DNA from: an uncultured Lachnospiraceae bacterium
Lineage (GTDB): Bacteria > Bacillota > Clostridia > Lachnospirales > Lachnospiraceae
DNA: 64,000 nt
Direction of reading: 5' to 3'
Assembly: GCA_902779305.1 (NCBI GenBank)
Contig: CACZBD010000001.1
Span: 145,817 to 209,816 of the forward strand
Made by a program: the position numbers and the translations under genes. Positions 26,887 to 37,738 of this stretch are shown piece after piece. The notes under the pieces are model-generated. The model was given only the letters and a program-made list of their open reading frames with translations, did no database searches and had not been told where the DNA came from. Each line of letters opens with the position of its first letter. Position 1 is the stretch's first letter.

Positions 26887-29800
26887 ATGAAAATGAAAAC
26901 AAGAGCATCGAAACTGTTGTCTGCCATTCTGGCGCTGGCCCTGTTTGTAACAGGCCTGCCGCAGATCGCAATGGCAGAGGTTCCGGAGGATTCTGAAGCA
27001 TGGGCGCAGGAATACTCGCACCACTACGACAGAAACGGCCGCCTGATGAGCACGCCGGGGAATGATCTGTCCGGTGTTTATGTTGCTTATGCGAAGAAAG
27101 GCGAGCAGGGCAAAACCCTCGGGATGCCGAGTATCGCGAAACAGAATCTCGAGAGTGAACCGACAACGGAATCTCCTGCGATCGTGCAGGGCGCGGCCAT
27201 GCCGTTTGAAAGACGCGTCAACACCAGCTCGACGATCCGGTTTGACAGGATCAGTGATGAGCCCGTCTGTGCGCCTTATACCTATTTCCGTTATGAACTG
27301 ATGGAAGAGTATAACACAAGCGGTACAGGATCACACACGAAGATCACCGGATTCGACGGAACCTATGTGATCCTGCGTGTGGACGTGTCCGACCTGGTTG
27401 AGAACCTTCAAGCAGAGGAAGGGGAGCACTACTACCTGCATGTGAAGCAGAAAAGCAATGCAGCGATGCAGGTCCTGTACGGCTATGAAAAGGGAATGAA
27501 CGGGGATGATGTCGCGTTCGAGAAATTCTCTTATAATACGCAGGGCGCACAGGCTGCATGTTTCTGCCTGGATGATAATGCCGAGTCCCTGAAAGATACG
27601 GACGGCGAATATACGGATACCCCGTTCGTGGATATCATCATGCTGTCTTCCGGCTCTTTGGTGGAAGGCGCAGCAAAGGGCACCGGGGAAGCAGAACCGG
27701 ATCCCATTTTGCCTGATTTCCCGGTTTCTTTCTATGTGGACAAGACCGGCGATTACGATCCCTCGATCAAATGGGACGAGGCTACTAAATCCATCATCAA
27801 CGTGGATACCGGAGAGGCGGTTCAGCCGAAGCAGGAAGGCGATGTGATCATCACGCCCGACGAGATGATGATGGACAAATACTATAACGAAGCGGCAGCG
27901 AAAGAAAAAGGCCTTACGGATGACGAGATCACTTCCTATACCGTTAAAGGCGATGATCTGGAACTTGAAGTGGAAGTGGATGAAACGAGTGAAGATGCTT
28001 CCACGCTCGAAGAATACTGGTCCTTAAGACGCGCCATGGACTATCAGGAATATGACGAGCATACGATCCGCCTGATCTGTGAAGTGCCGATCCTTGACGG
28101 TTTGATGCTTGAAGGCGCTAATCGTAAGGTCGTTCTGGATGTCAACAGTTTTGATATCCAGATCGCAAATGATACACAGACCAAATCCGCGGGACTGACG
28201 GTCCGGGGCGGTGCGAGCCTCGAGATCATGGACGGTTCCAATACCACCGGCGCGGAACTTGCGGTCGGCAACAATGCCGATATGCTGATCACCGGAGCGG
28301 GCAGTAAGCTGACCATTGACGAGACCTGTCAGATGGAAGTGGAATATGATTCCGCCTCCAAAGCGATGCCCGAACCGGGCACGACCCCCACGCCGACACC
28401 GGCGCCGGAACCGGACCTGTTAGAGGGAAGCCTGATCATTGAAAACGGCGGTGAAGTAGTTAATGAAGGCGTGATCACCGTGGAAGGAAAAGAAGGAAAA
28501 GCACAGGATCCGGTGGATGCACAGACCGTGATCCGTGATTATAAGGACGCCAAACTGACGATCGGGGAAGGCGGAACACTGACAAATAGAGGCTGCATGC
28601 TGGTAAACGGCTCGCTGTTCAATTGCGGTAACCTTGTAAATGAAGGGAAATACGATGATCTGATCACATCGGATGACCCGGACAAGGGGATCTTTACCTA
28701 TCATAGAGGCATCCAGTTCTCCTGGAAGGACGATATTACACAGGGGAATACCAGCGGCGGTGTCATGGTGAACGGTATGGATGAGGATATGAACTGGTAT
28801 GAAAACGCCACGCTTCATAATACCGGCGATATCGTTCTGGTTCCCGGCCGTCTTCTGAATAATGCTAAGATTGATAATGAGGGTACGATCTATGTGTCCG
28901 CGGTAAAGGATGTCGTGATCCCGATCACATCCACGCAGGATGCACCTTCCGTGGTGGAAGAACGGATCGATCTGGGATATTACGAGCCCAGTAATATCGT
29001 GAATGACGAAAATGCGCACTTTGTCAACAAAGGCAGTGTGCAGACGGCTGATTTTGAGATCGTGAGCAACGGACGTACCGGTAAAAAGCAAGAGGATGTG
29101 AGTCCTGCGCTTGATCAGCTTTTCATGTTTAACTACGGTGAACTTGTGAATGAGGGAAGCGGTGTTGTTGCACTCGACAGGGTCAGCAATTTCGGAACGG
29201 TGACCAATCAGGATCAGGCTGCTTTCTCGCTTGGAGATGTGGCAACAAAGATCCTGCTCGAAGAAGATGATCAGGAAGCAGGCTCCTTTAAAGACGCTTC
29301 AGGCAAAAAGACTTCGGAGGTCTATAATGCCAAAAAGACTCCCGGAGAAAACGGAGAGAACATCTGGTCATATGATGCGCTGAAGAATCTTACGGTAACT
29401 CCTGCCGATTCCTATGTCGGAACCGGTGATCAGGCAAATTGGACGATCACGGCAGAAGCAGAGGAACCGGGTGACGGTGTTCAGTACCTTGTGGATCTGT
29501 ATCTGGATAACCCGGAGGAATACGTTAAATCCTTTGCGGTTTTCGCAAACGAAGCAGGGTATGAAACGCAGAGCCCGCAGGCTCCTGCAGCTGTGACCAA
29601 CCTGAGCTACCGCTTCCTGCCTGACGGAGCGCCGGCAAAATCTGCGCGGGCTGTTGTGCATGTAAACAACGGGGAGCCTGAAAAGAATAAATTCGGGATC
29701 ATTAAGCCGACCGCGATGCAGAATCTGGTCTATAACGGACAGGCGCAGACACTGGTAACCCGCGGCAGCGCTACGGAAGGTACCGTTCTGTATCAGCTTG

Positions 29801-32800
29801 GTAACGGAGAATTCTCGGATGCATTGCCGAAAGCTACCGATGCGGGCTTATATACAGTGAATTATAAGGTCGTGAAGGATCCGGCAGCAGGAGTGCTGGA
29901 TCAGGGAACCGTGCTTGTCACCATCAATAAGCGCCCGCTGTATCTGGCTGCGGATGATCAGGCTACCAAAAAGGGAGCCGAACTGTCCGAACTGACCTAT
30001 ACCGCATTTGGCCTTGTGGAAGGGGATGCAGACAAACTGGATATCCAATTGAGCACGACCGCAACAAAGGAATCTGAAGTCGGCGAATATCCGATCGTTC
30101 TTAATTGGGATGAGGATTCTGCATGTGCGAAGAACTATGTATATGAAGACGCGGAAGGTGACAGCAGGATCACGAACGGGAAGTACTTTATCACGAACGG
30201 AACGCTCGATCTGACACCGCCTCCCGTAACGCCTGAAGGCGGCGGAGATCCGGTTGCGCAGAAACCCGGTATCAAGTCTTATTTTGGCGGTTACCGGAAT
30301 ATGAATGAGGCGATCACGCTGACGGCGAAATACTTAAAAGACGAGACACAGCCGGATAAGACTACGGTCGCAGAAGTGTATTACAGCGATACATTTGAAC
30401 TCGATAAGGATAATTACAATACAGATGGCTTAAAGTCTGCTCCGAGTTATGCAGCTGTCGGCACCGACAAGATTGTTTACTACTATATCAAGACTCCTGC
30501 AGGGGAAGATGTGGTATGGGATGCCCTGGCCGGAAGCCAGCGTCTCGTTGTCACCAAAGCCGATCAGGAAGCCATCGGATACTATGATGAAGAGACGAAC
30601 AAGACCGGACTTTATATTGATTACGGTTATCAGCATGAAGGCGCCGATATCTCCAACATTGAACCCCGTATGGTGGAATACCGCAGGGCAGATCAGGAAA
30701 CCTATACAAGGATCGTAGACAGTGTGCTCAGTCTGGCACCGGGTGCTTATTATTTCAGAAGGATCGGAGATGCGCGCAGAAATCCCGGCGCTGATACGGA
30801 AGTCGTGATCCCGGAAGAAGGGCAGGGGATCCCGGTTACGTTCCATGCAAATGCCGGAAGTTTTGGAACGGACGGTGAAGGACATGAGATCAAAGACATT
30901 GTGGTCCCCGTATTCTTCGGAGAAACGGTCGGAAACAGGAAACCGGACGGAAATGTGATGCCTGCCAATCCGACACGAGAAGACGGTGTTGCATTTGAGA
31001 GATGGCTGTATGACGGAGAGCTGTTTGATTTTGAACATACAGCAATTACTTACCCGATCGAATTGGATGCGGATTGGGATGTGCCGACATATACCGTGAC
31101 CTTTGACAGTGATGGCGGGACTTTTGAGGATAACCAGCGCGTCGAAAAAGGTAACAAAGCGGTAAAACCGGATGATCCGGAAAAAGACGGCTATGATTTT
31201 GGCGGCTGGATGAACGGAGAAGCGGTTTATGATTTTGATGCAGAGGTCACAGGCAATCTCAATCTGAAAGCAAAGTGGAATCCGCACACCTATTCCGTCA
31301 GGTTTAATGCCAACGGCGGAACAGGATCGTTAGCAGATGAAACGTTTGCATTTAATGAGTTCAAAGCACTGACCAAAAATGAGGGTGAGGGTGCTATCAC
31401 AAATCCGGGAAGCGAGTTCGGCGGCTGGAATACGCAGGCGGACGGAAAAGGGATTTCCTATCAGGATGGACAGATCGTCAACAGATTGTCCACCGAAAAA
31501 GGCGGCATCGTAACGCTTTATGCGCAGTGGAAGAAGGATCTGAATGCAGAAGGCATCACGGTTACGATCGCAGGTGAAGATAAACTCATCTATAACGGCA
31601 AAGCGAAGAAACCGAATGTAACCGTAATGGACGGCAGCACGGACATCACGAAATTCTGCAGCTTCACATATACGGATAATGTGAATGCCGGCAAGGCGGG
31701 TGCGGAAAGCGCACCGACGGTCACCGTCAGCGTCAAGGCTACCAATGCGCCTTACTATGGAACAAGGACGAAGACATTTACCATTCAGAAAGATGAACTT
31801 GATAATGACAGTTATCCGGGCGAGTTCAAGCAGTATTTGTACACGGAAAACGTTTCCGAAAAGATCGATCTGTCGGCATACCTTCCGAAAGACGCCGGAG
31901 CAACAAACATTGCCGTGGAATATGATGGCGCTGATGAAGGAAGTGTGGAATTTGTAACCGGTGGCGAACCCAAGATCGTGGAGGAGGCCGGAAAGTTCTA
32001 CTTAACTTACGGAGTAAAAGTTGCAGATGCGCCGGGCAGAAACGAGAGGATCTATGCGAACGTGACGATGGAAAATTACAGGGGTGTAAAATCCGTAGAT
32101 CCTGAAGATGAGAGCTTTACGATCAAGTTCGCTCTGGACCAGACCGCACTTGTTCTGTATGAGAAGATCGGCAAAGCGGAAGTGATCTGTCAGGATAAGT
32201 TCATGACAGCCGGTGCAAAGATGACGCTGGCTCCGGGCTATGCAGATGCAGAAGACGGCATGCCGCGTTACAAATGGGCCAGCAGTCATCCGGAGGTTGC
32301 CACGGTGACGCAGAACGGAAAAGTCACGGCGCTTACACCCGGTAGAACGGAGATCACGCTCGAAACGGAAACCGGCAATATGGCGGCTAAGTGTAACGTT
32401 ATCGTTTTGGAACCGGTATCCGCACTTTCCGTGGATAAGAAGAGTTATTCCATGGGCGAAGGAGAGGTCGTGCATATTTATGCTTCGGCTGTGCCTTATA
32501 CTGCAGACCGGACGCTTCTGTGGACAGTGAACAATGAAAATGCAAGGATCATCAAGGTATCCGAAGACACCTTAAGCGCAACGGTCATTGCAGACAAGGC
32601 CGGAAGCGTGAAAATCACGGCGCAGACGACGGATGGCAGCAACAAAAAAGCGGTCACGAGCCTTACCATAGGAAAGAGAGTGCCTGATTTTACCATTACC
32701 GCAAAAGGAAACGTAAACGCACTGCAGGCGGGTAAGACGCTCAGCTTTAAAGTAGACTGGCAGGACGGCAAACCGAAGAATACGGATCTCATTTGGGTCG

Positions 32801-34626
32801 TCAGAACGGCTTACGGAGAAGATGCATCAAAGATTGCAAAAATCTCCAATAAAGGTGTCCTGACGGGCTTGTCGGAAGGACTTGTCAGAATTACCGCTAC
32901 CAGTGTGGCCAATCCGGACAGATCAGCCAGTGCGGAAATCGCCGTTTATGTGCCGGTCAAGAAAGCGGCCTTAAATGTGACGTCGGGAACACTCAGCCTG
33001 TCCGGAAATGCAAACAAGCTGGATCTGAATGCGCTGGTAACCCCGGGCAAAGGCGGCAGCAAGGCAACGGGCCAGGCGCTTGGAACGGAGCCGGTTGTCA
33101 GCTATGAAGTAGATCCGAGATTTGAGGATGTTCTCTCCGTTGATGGCAGCGGACGTGTCAAGATCAGAAGAGGTGTTAATGAGAAAGTAAAGAACATTCC
33201 GGTTTATGCGACAGTAAAGGCCTTTAACGGTTACACCAAAAAACTGACCTGCAAGGTAACCATCGCAGATGAGAATAAATTGAAGGGCCTGAAACTTTCC
33301 AAGACATCCCTGACGATCGGGAAAGGAAACATAACGGAGATCAGTGCGATCATAAACCCGCTGAATGCTGACGGCATCCGGGATGAAAACGGAAAGCTTC
33401 GCTTAAGCTGGGCATACGGACAACCCGGAGCAGAAGAGGGGAAGGGAGCGATCGCTTCCGTGATCGAAAAGAAAGAAAGCGGTGTTCTGAAATATTATAT
33501 TGTCGGCGAAGAATTCGGGAATGATACGCTCACCTTTACCCTTGATAATGGAAACGGTGTTCAGAAAACCGCGACCTGCAAAGTGACGGTGAAACCTTCC
33601 GTCAAGACGATTACCTTTAAGGATGCAGAAAAACTGGATAATGGTCTGGCAGCAGGCAAGACCTTTACCCTGAAACCGCAGTTTGAACCGGACGGGGAAG
33701 GCACCGTAGCTTCAACGGGTCTGATCTACACATCTTCCGATGAAAAGATCGCAACAGTATCCGAAAAGGGTGTGATCAAAGCAGTCGCACCGAGAAAGGA
33801 AGGACAGGCCGGGGAAGTTACGATCACCGCAACGTCCACAGATATAAAAGCAGACGGAACCGCTCCGAAGAGTGGAAGCATCACGTTTAATGTTTATGCG
33901 CCGATGTCCAAAGTGGTTCTGGATAAGACCAAACTGACAGTAAGCACGCTGGAGGAAAGCAGCGGATACGGAAAGGTCAGCGTTGCTTTGATGCTTCCCG
34001 AGAACGTGACCGACGAGCGGATCGAATGGACGGCAGACAATGACAATGTGGTGCTTGCAACGATCGACAACGATCAGGCAGCAACGGACGGAGCGTTCGA
34101 TCCCGCAGATCTTGATCCGCAGCATACCATTACCGGAGAGAGACAGGCGCTGGCAGTACACGGTAAGAAGCCCGGCACCACAAAACTGACCGGCGTGACG
34201 ATGGACGGAACCAACAAGAAAGTCACCTGCACGGTAACGATCCGCGGGAATGTCACAAAACTGCAGTTGAAGGAACAGGCGGCCAATAGGCAGGGATATA
34301 ACAAGATCTGGTGGGTTGCAGGGCCGGCTTATGGTACAGCGATCAAGCCCGGAACGAGTTTAAGCCTCACAGTGCTTCCCACGATCAACCGCGTGAGCGC
34401 TTCGGATCCTGCGCAGAAGAAAACCTATAATGCTTACAAGAAATATACGGATACAACGGTATCTTATATGAGCTCCGATCCGGAGAAAGTAACGGTATCA
34501 AATACCGGAAAGATCACTGTGAAGAATACCGTCAAGGAAGATGATCCGTATGTTGAGATCTATGTCTTCAGTTCCGACGGAGGATATAAGTGCACGGTTC
34601 GTGTACAATTCAATCCCACGCTGTAA
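26887..34626 (+). CDS. 2579-aa secreted giant protein (MBG, InlB-like and BIG2-like repeats)
   Basis: A signal peptide (residues 1-30, cleavage after MAMA) precedes an N-terminal region with unknown domains and a right-handed beta-helix-like stretch (about 480-820; repeated NEG, NTGD and NFGTV words as in pectate-lyase-like folds). An MBG-type domain lies near 940-1080 (NLVYNGQAQTLVTRG). InlB B-repeat-like modules follow (about 1310-1550; GGWM, LKAKWN, LYAQWK). The C-terminal 800 residues are tandem BIG2-like Ig modules (ATVTQNGKVTALTPG, KIATVSEKGVIKAV). No LPXTG or SLH anchor. Likely an adhesin or matrix protein released to, or loosely bound at, the surface. Monocistronic. Confidence 0.87.
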   Translation: MKMKTRASKLLSAILALALFVTGLPQIAMAEVPEDSEAWAQEYSHHYDRNGRLMSTPGNDLSGVYVAYAKKGEQGKTLGMPSIAKQNLESEPTTESPAIVQGAAMPFERRVNTSSTIRFDRISDEPVCAPYTYFRYELMEEYNTSGTGSHTKITGFDGTYVILRVDVSDLVENLQAEEGEHYYLHVKQKSNAAMQVLYGYEKGMNGDDVAFEKFSYNTQGAQAACFCLDDNAESLKDTDGEYTDTPFVDIIMLSSGSLVEGAAKGTGEAEPDPILPDFPVSFYVDKTGDYDPSIKWDEATKSIINVDTGEAVQPKQEGDVIITPDEMMMDKYYNEAAAKEKGLTDDEITSYTVKGDDLELEVEVDETSEDASTLEEYWSLRRAMDYQEYDEHTIRLICEVPILDGLMLEGANRKVVLDVNSFDIQIANDTQTKSAGLTVRGGASLEIMDGSNTTGAELAVGNNADMLITGAGSKLTIDETCQMEVEYDSASKAMPEPGTTPTPTPAPEPDLLEGSLIIENGGEVVNEGVITVEGKEGKAQDPVDAQTVIRDYKDAKLTIGEGGTLTNRGCMLVNGSLFNCGNLVNEGKYDDLITSDDPDKGIFTYHRGIQFSWKDDITQGNTSGGVMVNGMDEDMNWYENATLHNTGDIVLVPGRLLNNAKIDNEGTIYVSAVKDVVIPITSTQDAPSVVEERIDLGYYEPSNIVNDENAHFVNKGSVQTADFEIVSNGRTGKKQEDVSPALDQLFMFNYGELVNEGSGVVALDRVSNFGTVTNQDQAAFSLGDVATKILLEEDDQEAGSFKDASGKKTSEVYNAKKTPGENGENIWSYDALKNLTVTPADSYVGTGDQANWTITAEAEEPGDGVQYLVDLYLDNPEEYVKSFAVFANEAGYETQSPQAPAAVTNLSYRFLPDGAPAKSARAVVHVNNGEPEKNKFGIIKPTAMQNLVYNGQAQTLVTRGSATEGTVLYQLGNGEFSDALPKATDAGLYTVNYKVVKDPAAGVLDQGTVLVTINKRPLYLAADDQATKKGAELSELTYTAFGLVEGDADKLDIQLSTTATKESEVGEYPIVLNWDEDSACAKNYVYEDAEGDSRITNGKYFITNGTLDLTPPPVTPEGGGDPVAQKPGIKSYFGGYRNMNEAITLTAKYLKDETQPDKTTVAEVYYSDTFELDKDNYNTDGLKSAPSYAAVGTDKIVYYYIKTPAGEDVVWDALAGSQRLVVTKADQEAIGYYDEETNKTGLYIDYGYQHEGADISNIEPRMVEYRRADQETYTRIVDSVLSLAPGAYYFRRIGDARRNPGADTEVVIPEEGQGIPVTFHANAGSFGTDGEGHEIKDIVVPVFFGETVGNRKPDGNVMPANPTREDGVAFERWLYDGELFDFEHTAITYPIELDADWDVPTYTVTFDSDGGTFEDNQRVEKGNKAVKPDDPEKDGYDFGGWMNGEAVYDFDAEVTGNLNLKAKWNPHTYSVRFNANGGTGSLADETFAFNEFKALTKNEGEGAITNPGSEFGGWNTQADGKGISYQDGQIVNRLSTEKGGIVTLYAQWKKDLNAEGITVTIAGEDKLIYNGKAKKPNVTVMDGSTDITKFCSFTYTDNVNAGKAGAESAPTVTVSVKATNAPYYGTRTKTFTIQKDELDNDSYPGEFKQYLYTENVSEKIDLSAYLPKDAGATNIAVEYDGADEGSVEFVTGGEPKIVEEAGKFYLTYGVKVADAPGRNERIYANVTMENYRGVKSVDPEDESFTIKFALDQTALVLYEKIGKAEVICQDKFMTAGAKMTLAPGYADAEDGMPRYKWASSHPEVATVTQNGKVTALTPGRTEITLETETGNMAAKCNVIVLEPVSALSVDKKSYSMGEGEVVHIYASAVPYTADRTLLWTVNNENARIIKVSEDTLSATVIADKAGSVKITAQTTDGSNKKAVTSLTIGKRVPDFTITAKGNVNALQAGKTLSFKVDWQDGKPKNTDLIWVVRTAYGEDASKIAKISNKGVLTGLSEGLVRITATSVANPDRSASAEIAVYVPVKKAALNVTSGTLSLSGNANKLDLNALVTPGKGGSKATGQALGTEPVVSYEVDPRFEDVLSVDGSGRVKIRRGVNEKVKNIPVYATVKAFNGYTKKLTCKVTIADENKLKGLKLSKTSLTIGKGNITEISAIINPLNADGIRDENGKLRLSWAYGQPGAEEGKGAIASVIEKKESGVLKYYIVGEEFGNDTLTFTLDNGNGVQKTATCKVTVKPSVKTITFKDAEKLDNGLAAGKTFTLKPQFEPDGEGTVASTGLIYTSSDEKIATVSEKGVIKAVAPRKEGQAGEVTITATSTDIKADGTAPKSGSITFNVYAPMSKVVLDKTKLTVSTLEESSGYGKVSVALMLPENVTDERIEWTADNDNVVLATIDNDQAATDGAFDPADLDPQHTITGERQALAVHGKKPGTTKLTGVTMDGTNKKVTCTVTIRGNVTKLQLKEQAANRQGYNKIWWVAGPAYGTAIKPGTSLSLTVLPTINRVSASDPAQKKTYNAYKKYTDTTVSYMSSDPEKVTVSNTGKITVKNTVKEDDPYVEIYVFSSDGGYKCTVRVQFNPTL

Positions 34627-34652
34627 TGCTCAAAAGAAGTGAAAAATCAATC

Positions 34653-34689
34653 AAAAAACACCCGCAGGATTTTCCTGCGGGTGTTTTTT
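34653..34689. terminator. Bidirectional terminator
   Basis: AAAAAACACCCGCAGGA and its reverse complement separated by 3 bases, with A- and T-runs on both sides. Serves the giant protein gene and the convergent histidine kinase gene. Confidence 0.9.
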
Positions 34690-34697
34690 GTATGTGA

Positions 34698-36872
34698 TCA
34701 GGACAGCCACTTTTTGAGGATGGCTTCGAGCTCCTTGCTCTTGACCGGCTTGGCGATAAAATCATCCATGCCGGAGTTCATCAGGATATCCCTTGCTTCC
34801 GCAACGGCGTTTGCGGTAAAGGCGATGATCGGAACATCTTTATAAGCGGGAAACTTCTCACGGATCCTTTCCATGGTCTCGATCCCGTCCATATCGGGCA
34901 TCATGTAATCCATCAGGATCAGATCGTATTCATGTCCGTCCACGGCTCTGATCGCATCTGCGCCGCTTAATACGCAGGTGGGGCGGATGCCGTACAGCTC
35001 CAGAAGATTCTTGGCAATATAAAGATTGACACTGTTGTCATCAACGACCAGAACCCTTGCATCCGGTGCAAAGAAAGCATCCGGCGTAGGCGCGGCATTG
35101 GAAGGTGCTGTGGGGCCCTTGGCTTTATGGGCAGCGATCTGCTGCGGGATTGTGATCCTGAATACGCTTCCGACGCCGTATTCGCTGTTTACTTCGATAT
35201 TCCCGCCCATAAGCTGAATGAGACGCTGGGAGATCGCAAGCCCGAGCCCGGTGCCTTCCGCTTTCCGGTTCCGTTTGCTGTCGATCTGCGAGAAGGAATC
35301 AAAGATCTTTTCGTAATTTTCCTTTTCGATCCCGATCCCGGTATCGGCCACGCTGATCTTCAGATCAACCGTTGAGCCGTCTTTACGGGCACTGCCGGCA
35401 TCGATCTTGATGGAACCCTGTTCCGTAAATTTCACCGCATTGGAAATGATATTGATGAGTACCTGGCGGATCCGTTCGCTGTCTCCGTGCAGTTCCTGTA
35501 CCAGATCCTGCGCGAGACAGAGCTCCATTTTGACAGGCTTGTCGCCAAGACCACGGGAAGTGATGCTAACGATCTCTTCGAGCATGGTCTTCACGTTGTA
35601 GTCTTTGGGAGAGATCGTCATGGTGCCTGCTTCGATCCTTGAAAAGTCCAGGATATCATCGATGATGACCAGCATGGTGTTTGCGGAAGCATTGATCTGA
35701 TCCGCATATTCTTTGCTTTTTTCATCAAGCTCCTGCTTGGAAAGCAGTTCGGAAAGCCCGACGACCGCATTCATGGGCGTGCGGATCTCATGGCTCATGT
35801 TCGCAAGAAAATCACTCTTAAACTGCGCTGCCTGCGCGATCTTTTCCTCATGGATCCGGATCTCTTTGATCATGTCCGCTGTATTGTCGGCGAGACTTCT
35901 GATCTCATCGTTTCCGTAAGGATATGCCTTGATCGCATCCACGGTCTCGTAGGCCCTTGTAGATGAAAAATCATTGATCTGCGTGGAAAGATGGTTGATG
36001 CGGTTGATGTATTTCTTCCGGATAAAGAGCAGCAGCAAAACCGTCAGCAGGATCAGGATCGGAGCCAGCTGCACGATCAGAACGCCGGTGCTTTTTAAGA
36101 TCATGCTGTTGACGTTTTTAACGTCGATCTCGGTCACGATCAGACCGATGCATTCGCCGTGGATCGAAAGGGGCGTATAGTAGGAATAGGTGTTGCCCCA
36201 TTTATTGTTCCACTCGTATACTTCATCATACCGCTTTGCATTGTGCCAGGTTTTCCAGAGTAGCTGATGTTCTTCAGGCTCTTCGTAGTAGGAATCGCCC
36301 ATGTAGAGATAACCCGGGTGTTCGGGATCTTCGGTCCGCTCGCCGTCGATCATATACATGGTATAATGCGTTTCATCATCGGGGAGCAGGAAATAGGTAT
36401 AGGGCAGGTCAAAAGATGCTCTTGCCTGCTCGAAGATCAAAAGCCAGTGCGCATGCCGGTAGGTATAATACAGAAGCTGCAGATCTTCCGGCATATCCTG
36501 CGGCTTCACGTCGGTCATAAAAGAGTGGCCGGGGTAAGTCTCTTTAAAGGCCCGGTAGAATTCGTTCCTGACTTCTGTGCATTCGGTAAAATCACACGGG
36601 ATCCGGATCTCCTGATAATGCTCTATATAATAATTCCGGTAGTTTTGGAAATCTTCGGCATCATCAAGGATCAGGCCGGAGAGATAGTCGCCGACTTCTT
36701 TGATGCGGTTTCTGCACAACTCACGGTACATCATCGTCTGTGAAATGAAGGTGATCAGGGCAGAGATCAAAATGGTCACAATGATAAATGCGGAAATCAG
36801 ATATGCAAATTGCCGGATGAGTTTGCTTTTTACTTTCAATTTTCCCCCGCTATAGCGTCCGAAGCGCATCAT
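34698..36872 (-). CDS. Hybrid histidine kinase with extracellular sensor and receiver domain
   Basis: 724 aa if it starts at the ATG ending at 36872. That ATG has no ribosome site and lies in a tandem repeat; a TTG at 36839 follows GGGGG by 4 bases and would give 713 aa. Two TM helices (about 20-42 and 262-284) enclose an extracellular sensor with many Tyr and acidic residues. HAMP-like linker, HisKA with [10 protein letters not shown] (phospho-His), HATPase (NIISNAVKF, DTGIGI, GTGLGL) and a receiver (VVDDN, phospho-Asp in LILMDYMMPDMDG, Lys in FIAKPVKS) follow. No Hpt domain or partner regulator is adjacent, so phosphotransfer must go elsewhere. Confidence 0.92.
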   Translation of the reverse strand: MMRFGRYSGGKLKVKSKLIRQFAYLISAFIIVTILISALITFISQTMMYRELCRNRIKEVGDYLSGLILDDAEDFQNYRNYYIEHYQEIRIPCDFTECTEVRNEFYRAFKETYPGHSFMTDVKPQDMPEDLQLLYYTYRHAHWLLIFEQARASFDLPYTYFLLPDDETHYTMYMIDGERTEDPEHPGYLYMGDSYYEEPEEHQLLWKTWHNAKRYDEVYEWNNKWGNTYSYYTPLSIHGECIGLIVTEIDVKNVNSMILKSTGVLIVQLAPILILLTVLLLLFIRKKYINRINHLSTQINDFSSTRAYETVDAIKAYPYGNDEIRSLADNTADMIKEIRIHEEKIAQAAQFKSDFLANMSHEIRTPMNAVVGLSELLSKQELDEKSKEYADQINASANTMLVIIDDILDFSRIEAGTMTISPKDYNVKTMLEEIVSITSRGLGDKPVKMELCLAQDLVQELHGDSERIRQVLINIISNAVKFTEQGSIKIDAGSARKDGSTVDLKISVADTGIGIEKENYEKIFDSFSQIDSKRNRKAEGTGLGLAISQRLIQLMGGNIEVNSEYGVGSVFRITIPQQIAAHKAKGPTAPSNAAPTPDAFFAPDARVLVVDDNSVNLYIAKNLLELYGIRPTCVLSGADAIRAVDGHEYDLILMDYMMPDMDGIETMERIREKFPAYKDVPIIAFTANAVAEARDILMNSGMDDFIAKPVKSKELEAILKKWLS

Positions 36873-36913
36873 TTGATCCGAAGTGCATCATGCAATCCGA
36901 TGCGCATCATGCA
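36857..36913. repeat. Three 19-bp tandem repeats at the 5' end of the histidine kinase gene
   Basis: Units 36857-36875, 36876-36894 and 36895-36913 share the pattern ATCCGAaGcGCATCATgca. The third contains the perfect palindrome GATGCGCATC. They cover the nominal start codon of the kinase gene and sit between it and the divergent flavoprotein gene. Confidence 0.75.
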
Positions 36914-36974
36914 ACCCGGCGCTAACATAAGAAATACCAACTCTCATTATATAACAGTTACAGTTATTTTTCCA

Positions 36975-37003
36975 TTAACTTTACGGGACAAAAGGGGTAT
37001 AAT
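36975..37003 (+). promoter_or_regulatory. Promoter of the flavoprotein gene
   Basis: TTAACT, 17 bases, then a perfect TATAAT (36998-37003), 54 bases before the ATG. Confidence 0.6.
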
Positions 37004-37057
37004 GGGGAATATATCTGTATCAAAAGGGAAACAGGCCTTTAGCGGAGGAGGAAAAAC

Positions 37058-37681
37058 ATGAAAGTACTGATCATTAACGGAAGTCCGAGAGTCGGAGGGA
37101 ATACATCGATCGCTTTGGATGAGATGGTCAAGGTGTTCGAAAAGGAAGGCATAGAAACAGAAACCGTTCAGATCGGAAACCGGGATATCCGCGGCTGTAT
37201 CGCGTGCGGAACCTGCGCACAGAAGGGAAAATGCGCTTTTGATGATGCGGTCAACGAACTGGCGGTGCAGTTTGAGGAAGCGGACGGCCTCGTGGTCGCC
37301 TCGCCGGTTTATTATGCTTCTGCCAATGCCACACTGATCGCCTGCCTTGACAGGCTGTTCTACAGCACGCGGTTTGATAAGACCATGAAAGTCGGTGCAA
37401 GTGTGGTTGTGGCCCGCCGCGGCGGATGCTCCGCAACTTTTGATGAACTGAACAAGTATTTCACGATCAGCGGCATGCCGGTCGCGTCCAGCCAGTACTG
37501 GAACAGCGTTCACGGAAGAATGCAGGGTGAGGCGGAGCAGGACGGCGAAGGACTGCAGACCATGAGAGTGCTTGCCGCCAACATGAGCTTTCTGATGAAG
37601 AGCATCGCGCTCGGAAAAGAGAAGTACGGGCTGCCCGAAAAAGAAGCGTGGATCCCGACACATTTTATCGATCCGAAATAA
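37058..37681 (+). CDS. NAD(P)H-dependent FMN reductase-like flavodoxin-fold protein
   Basis: 207 aa. The N-terminus MKVLIINGSPRVGGNTSIAL is the FMN phosphate-binding loop of the NADPH-dependent FMN reductase / iron-sulfur flavoprotein family. A Cys pair motif CIACGTCAQKGKC (about residues 48-60) and SPVYYASANATL (about 88-99) are as in that family. The motif is close to those of Isf-like flavoproteins, so an Fe-S cluster is possible but not certain. GGAGGAAAAAC precedes the ATG. It starts a plus-strand series with the CPBP protease, HD and M13 genes, which have separate ribosome sites and short gaps. Confidence 0.9.
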   Translation: MKVLIINGSPRVGGNTSIALDEMVKVFEKEGIETETVQIGNRDIRGCIACGTCAQKGKCAFDDAVNELAVQFEEADGLVVASPVYYASANATLIACLDRLFYSTRFDKTMKVGASVVVARRGGCSATFDELNKYFTISGMPVASSQYWNSVHGRMQGEAEQDGEGLQTMRVLAANMSFLMKSIALGKEKYGLPEKEAWIPTHFIDPK

Positions 37682-37738
37682 CAGGCTGTCTGAAAACAGA
37701 AATTTCAGCACCATATACATATAAATGAAAGGCCGGAC

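Noticed and set aside
36857..36913. CRISPR array
   Set aside because: Only three directly adjoining 19-bp units with no spacers and no cas genes in the window.
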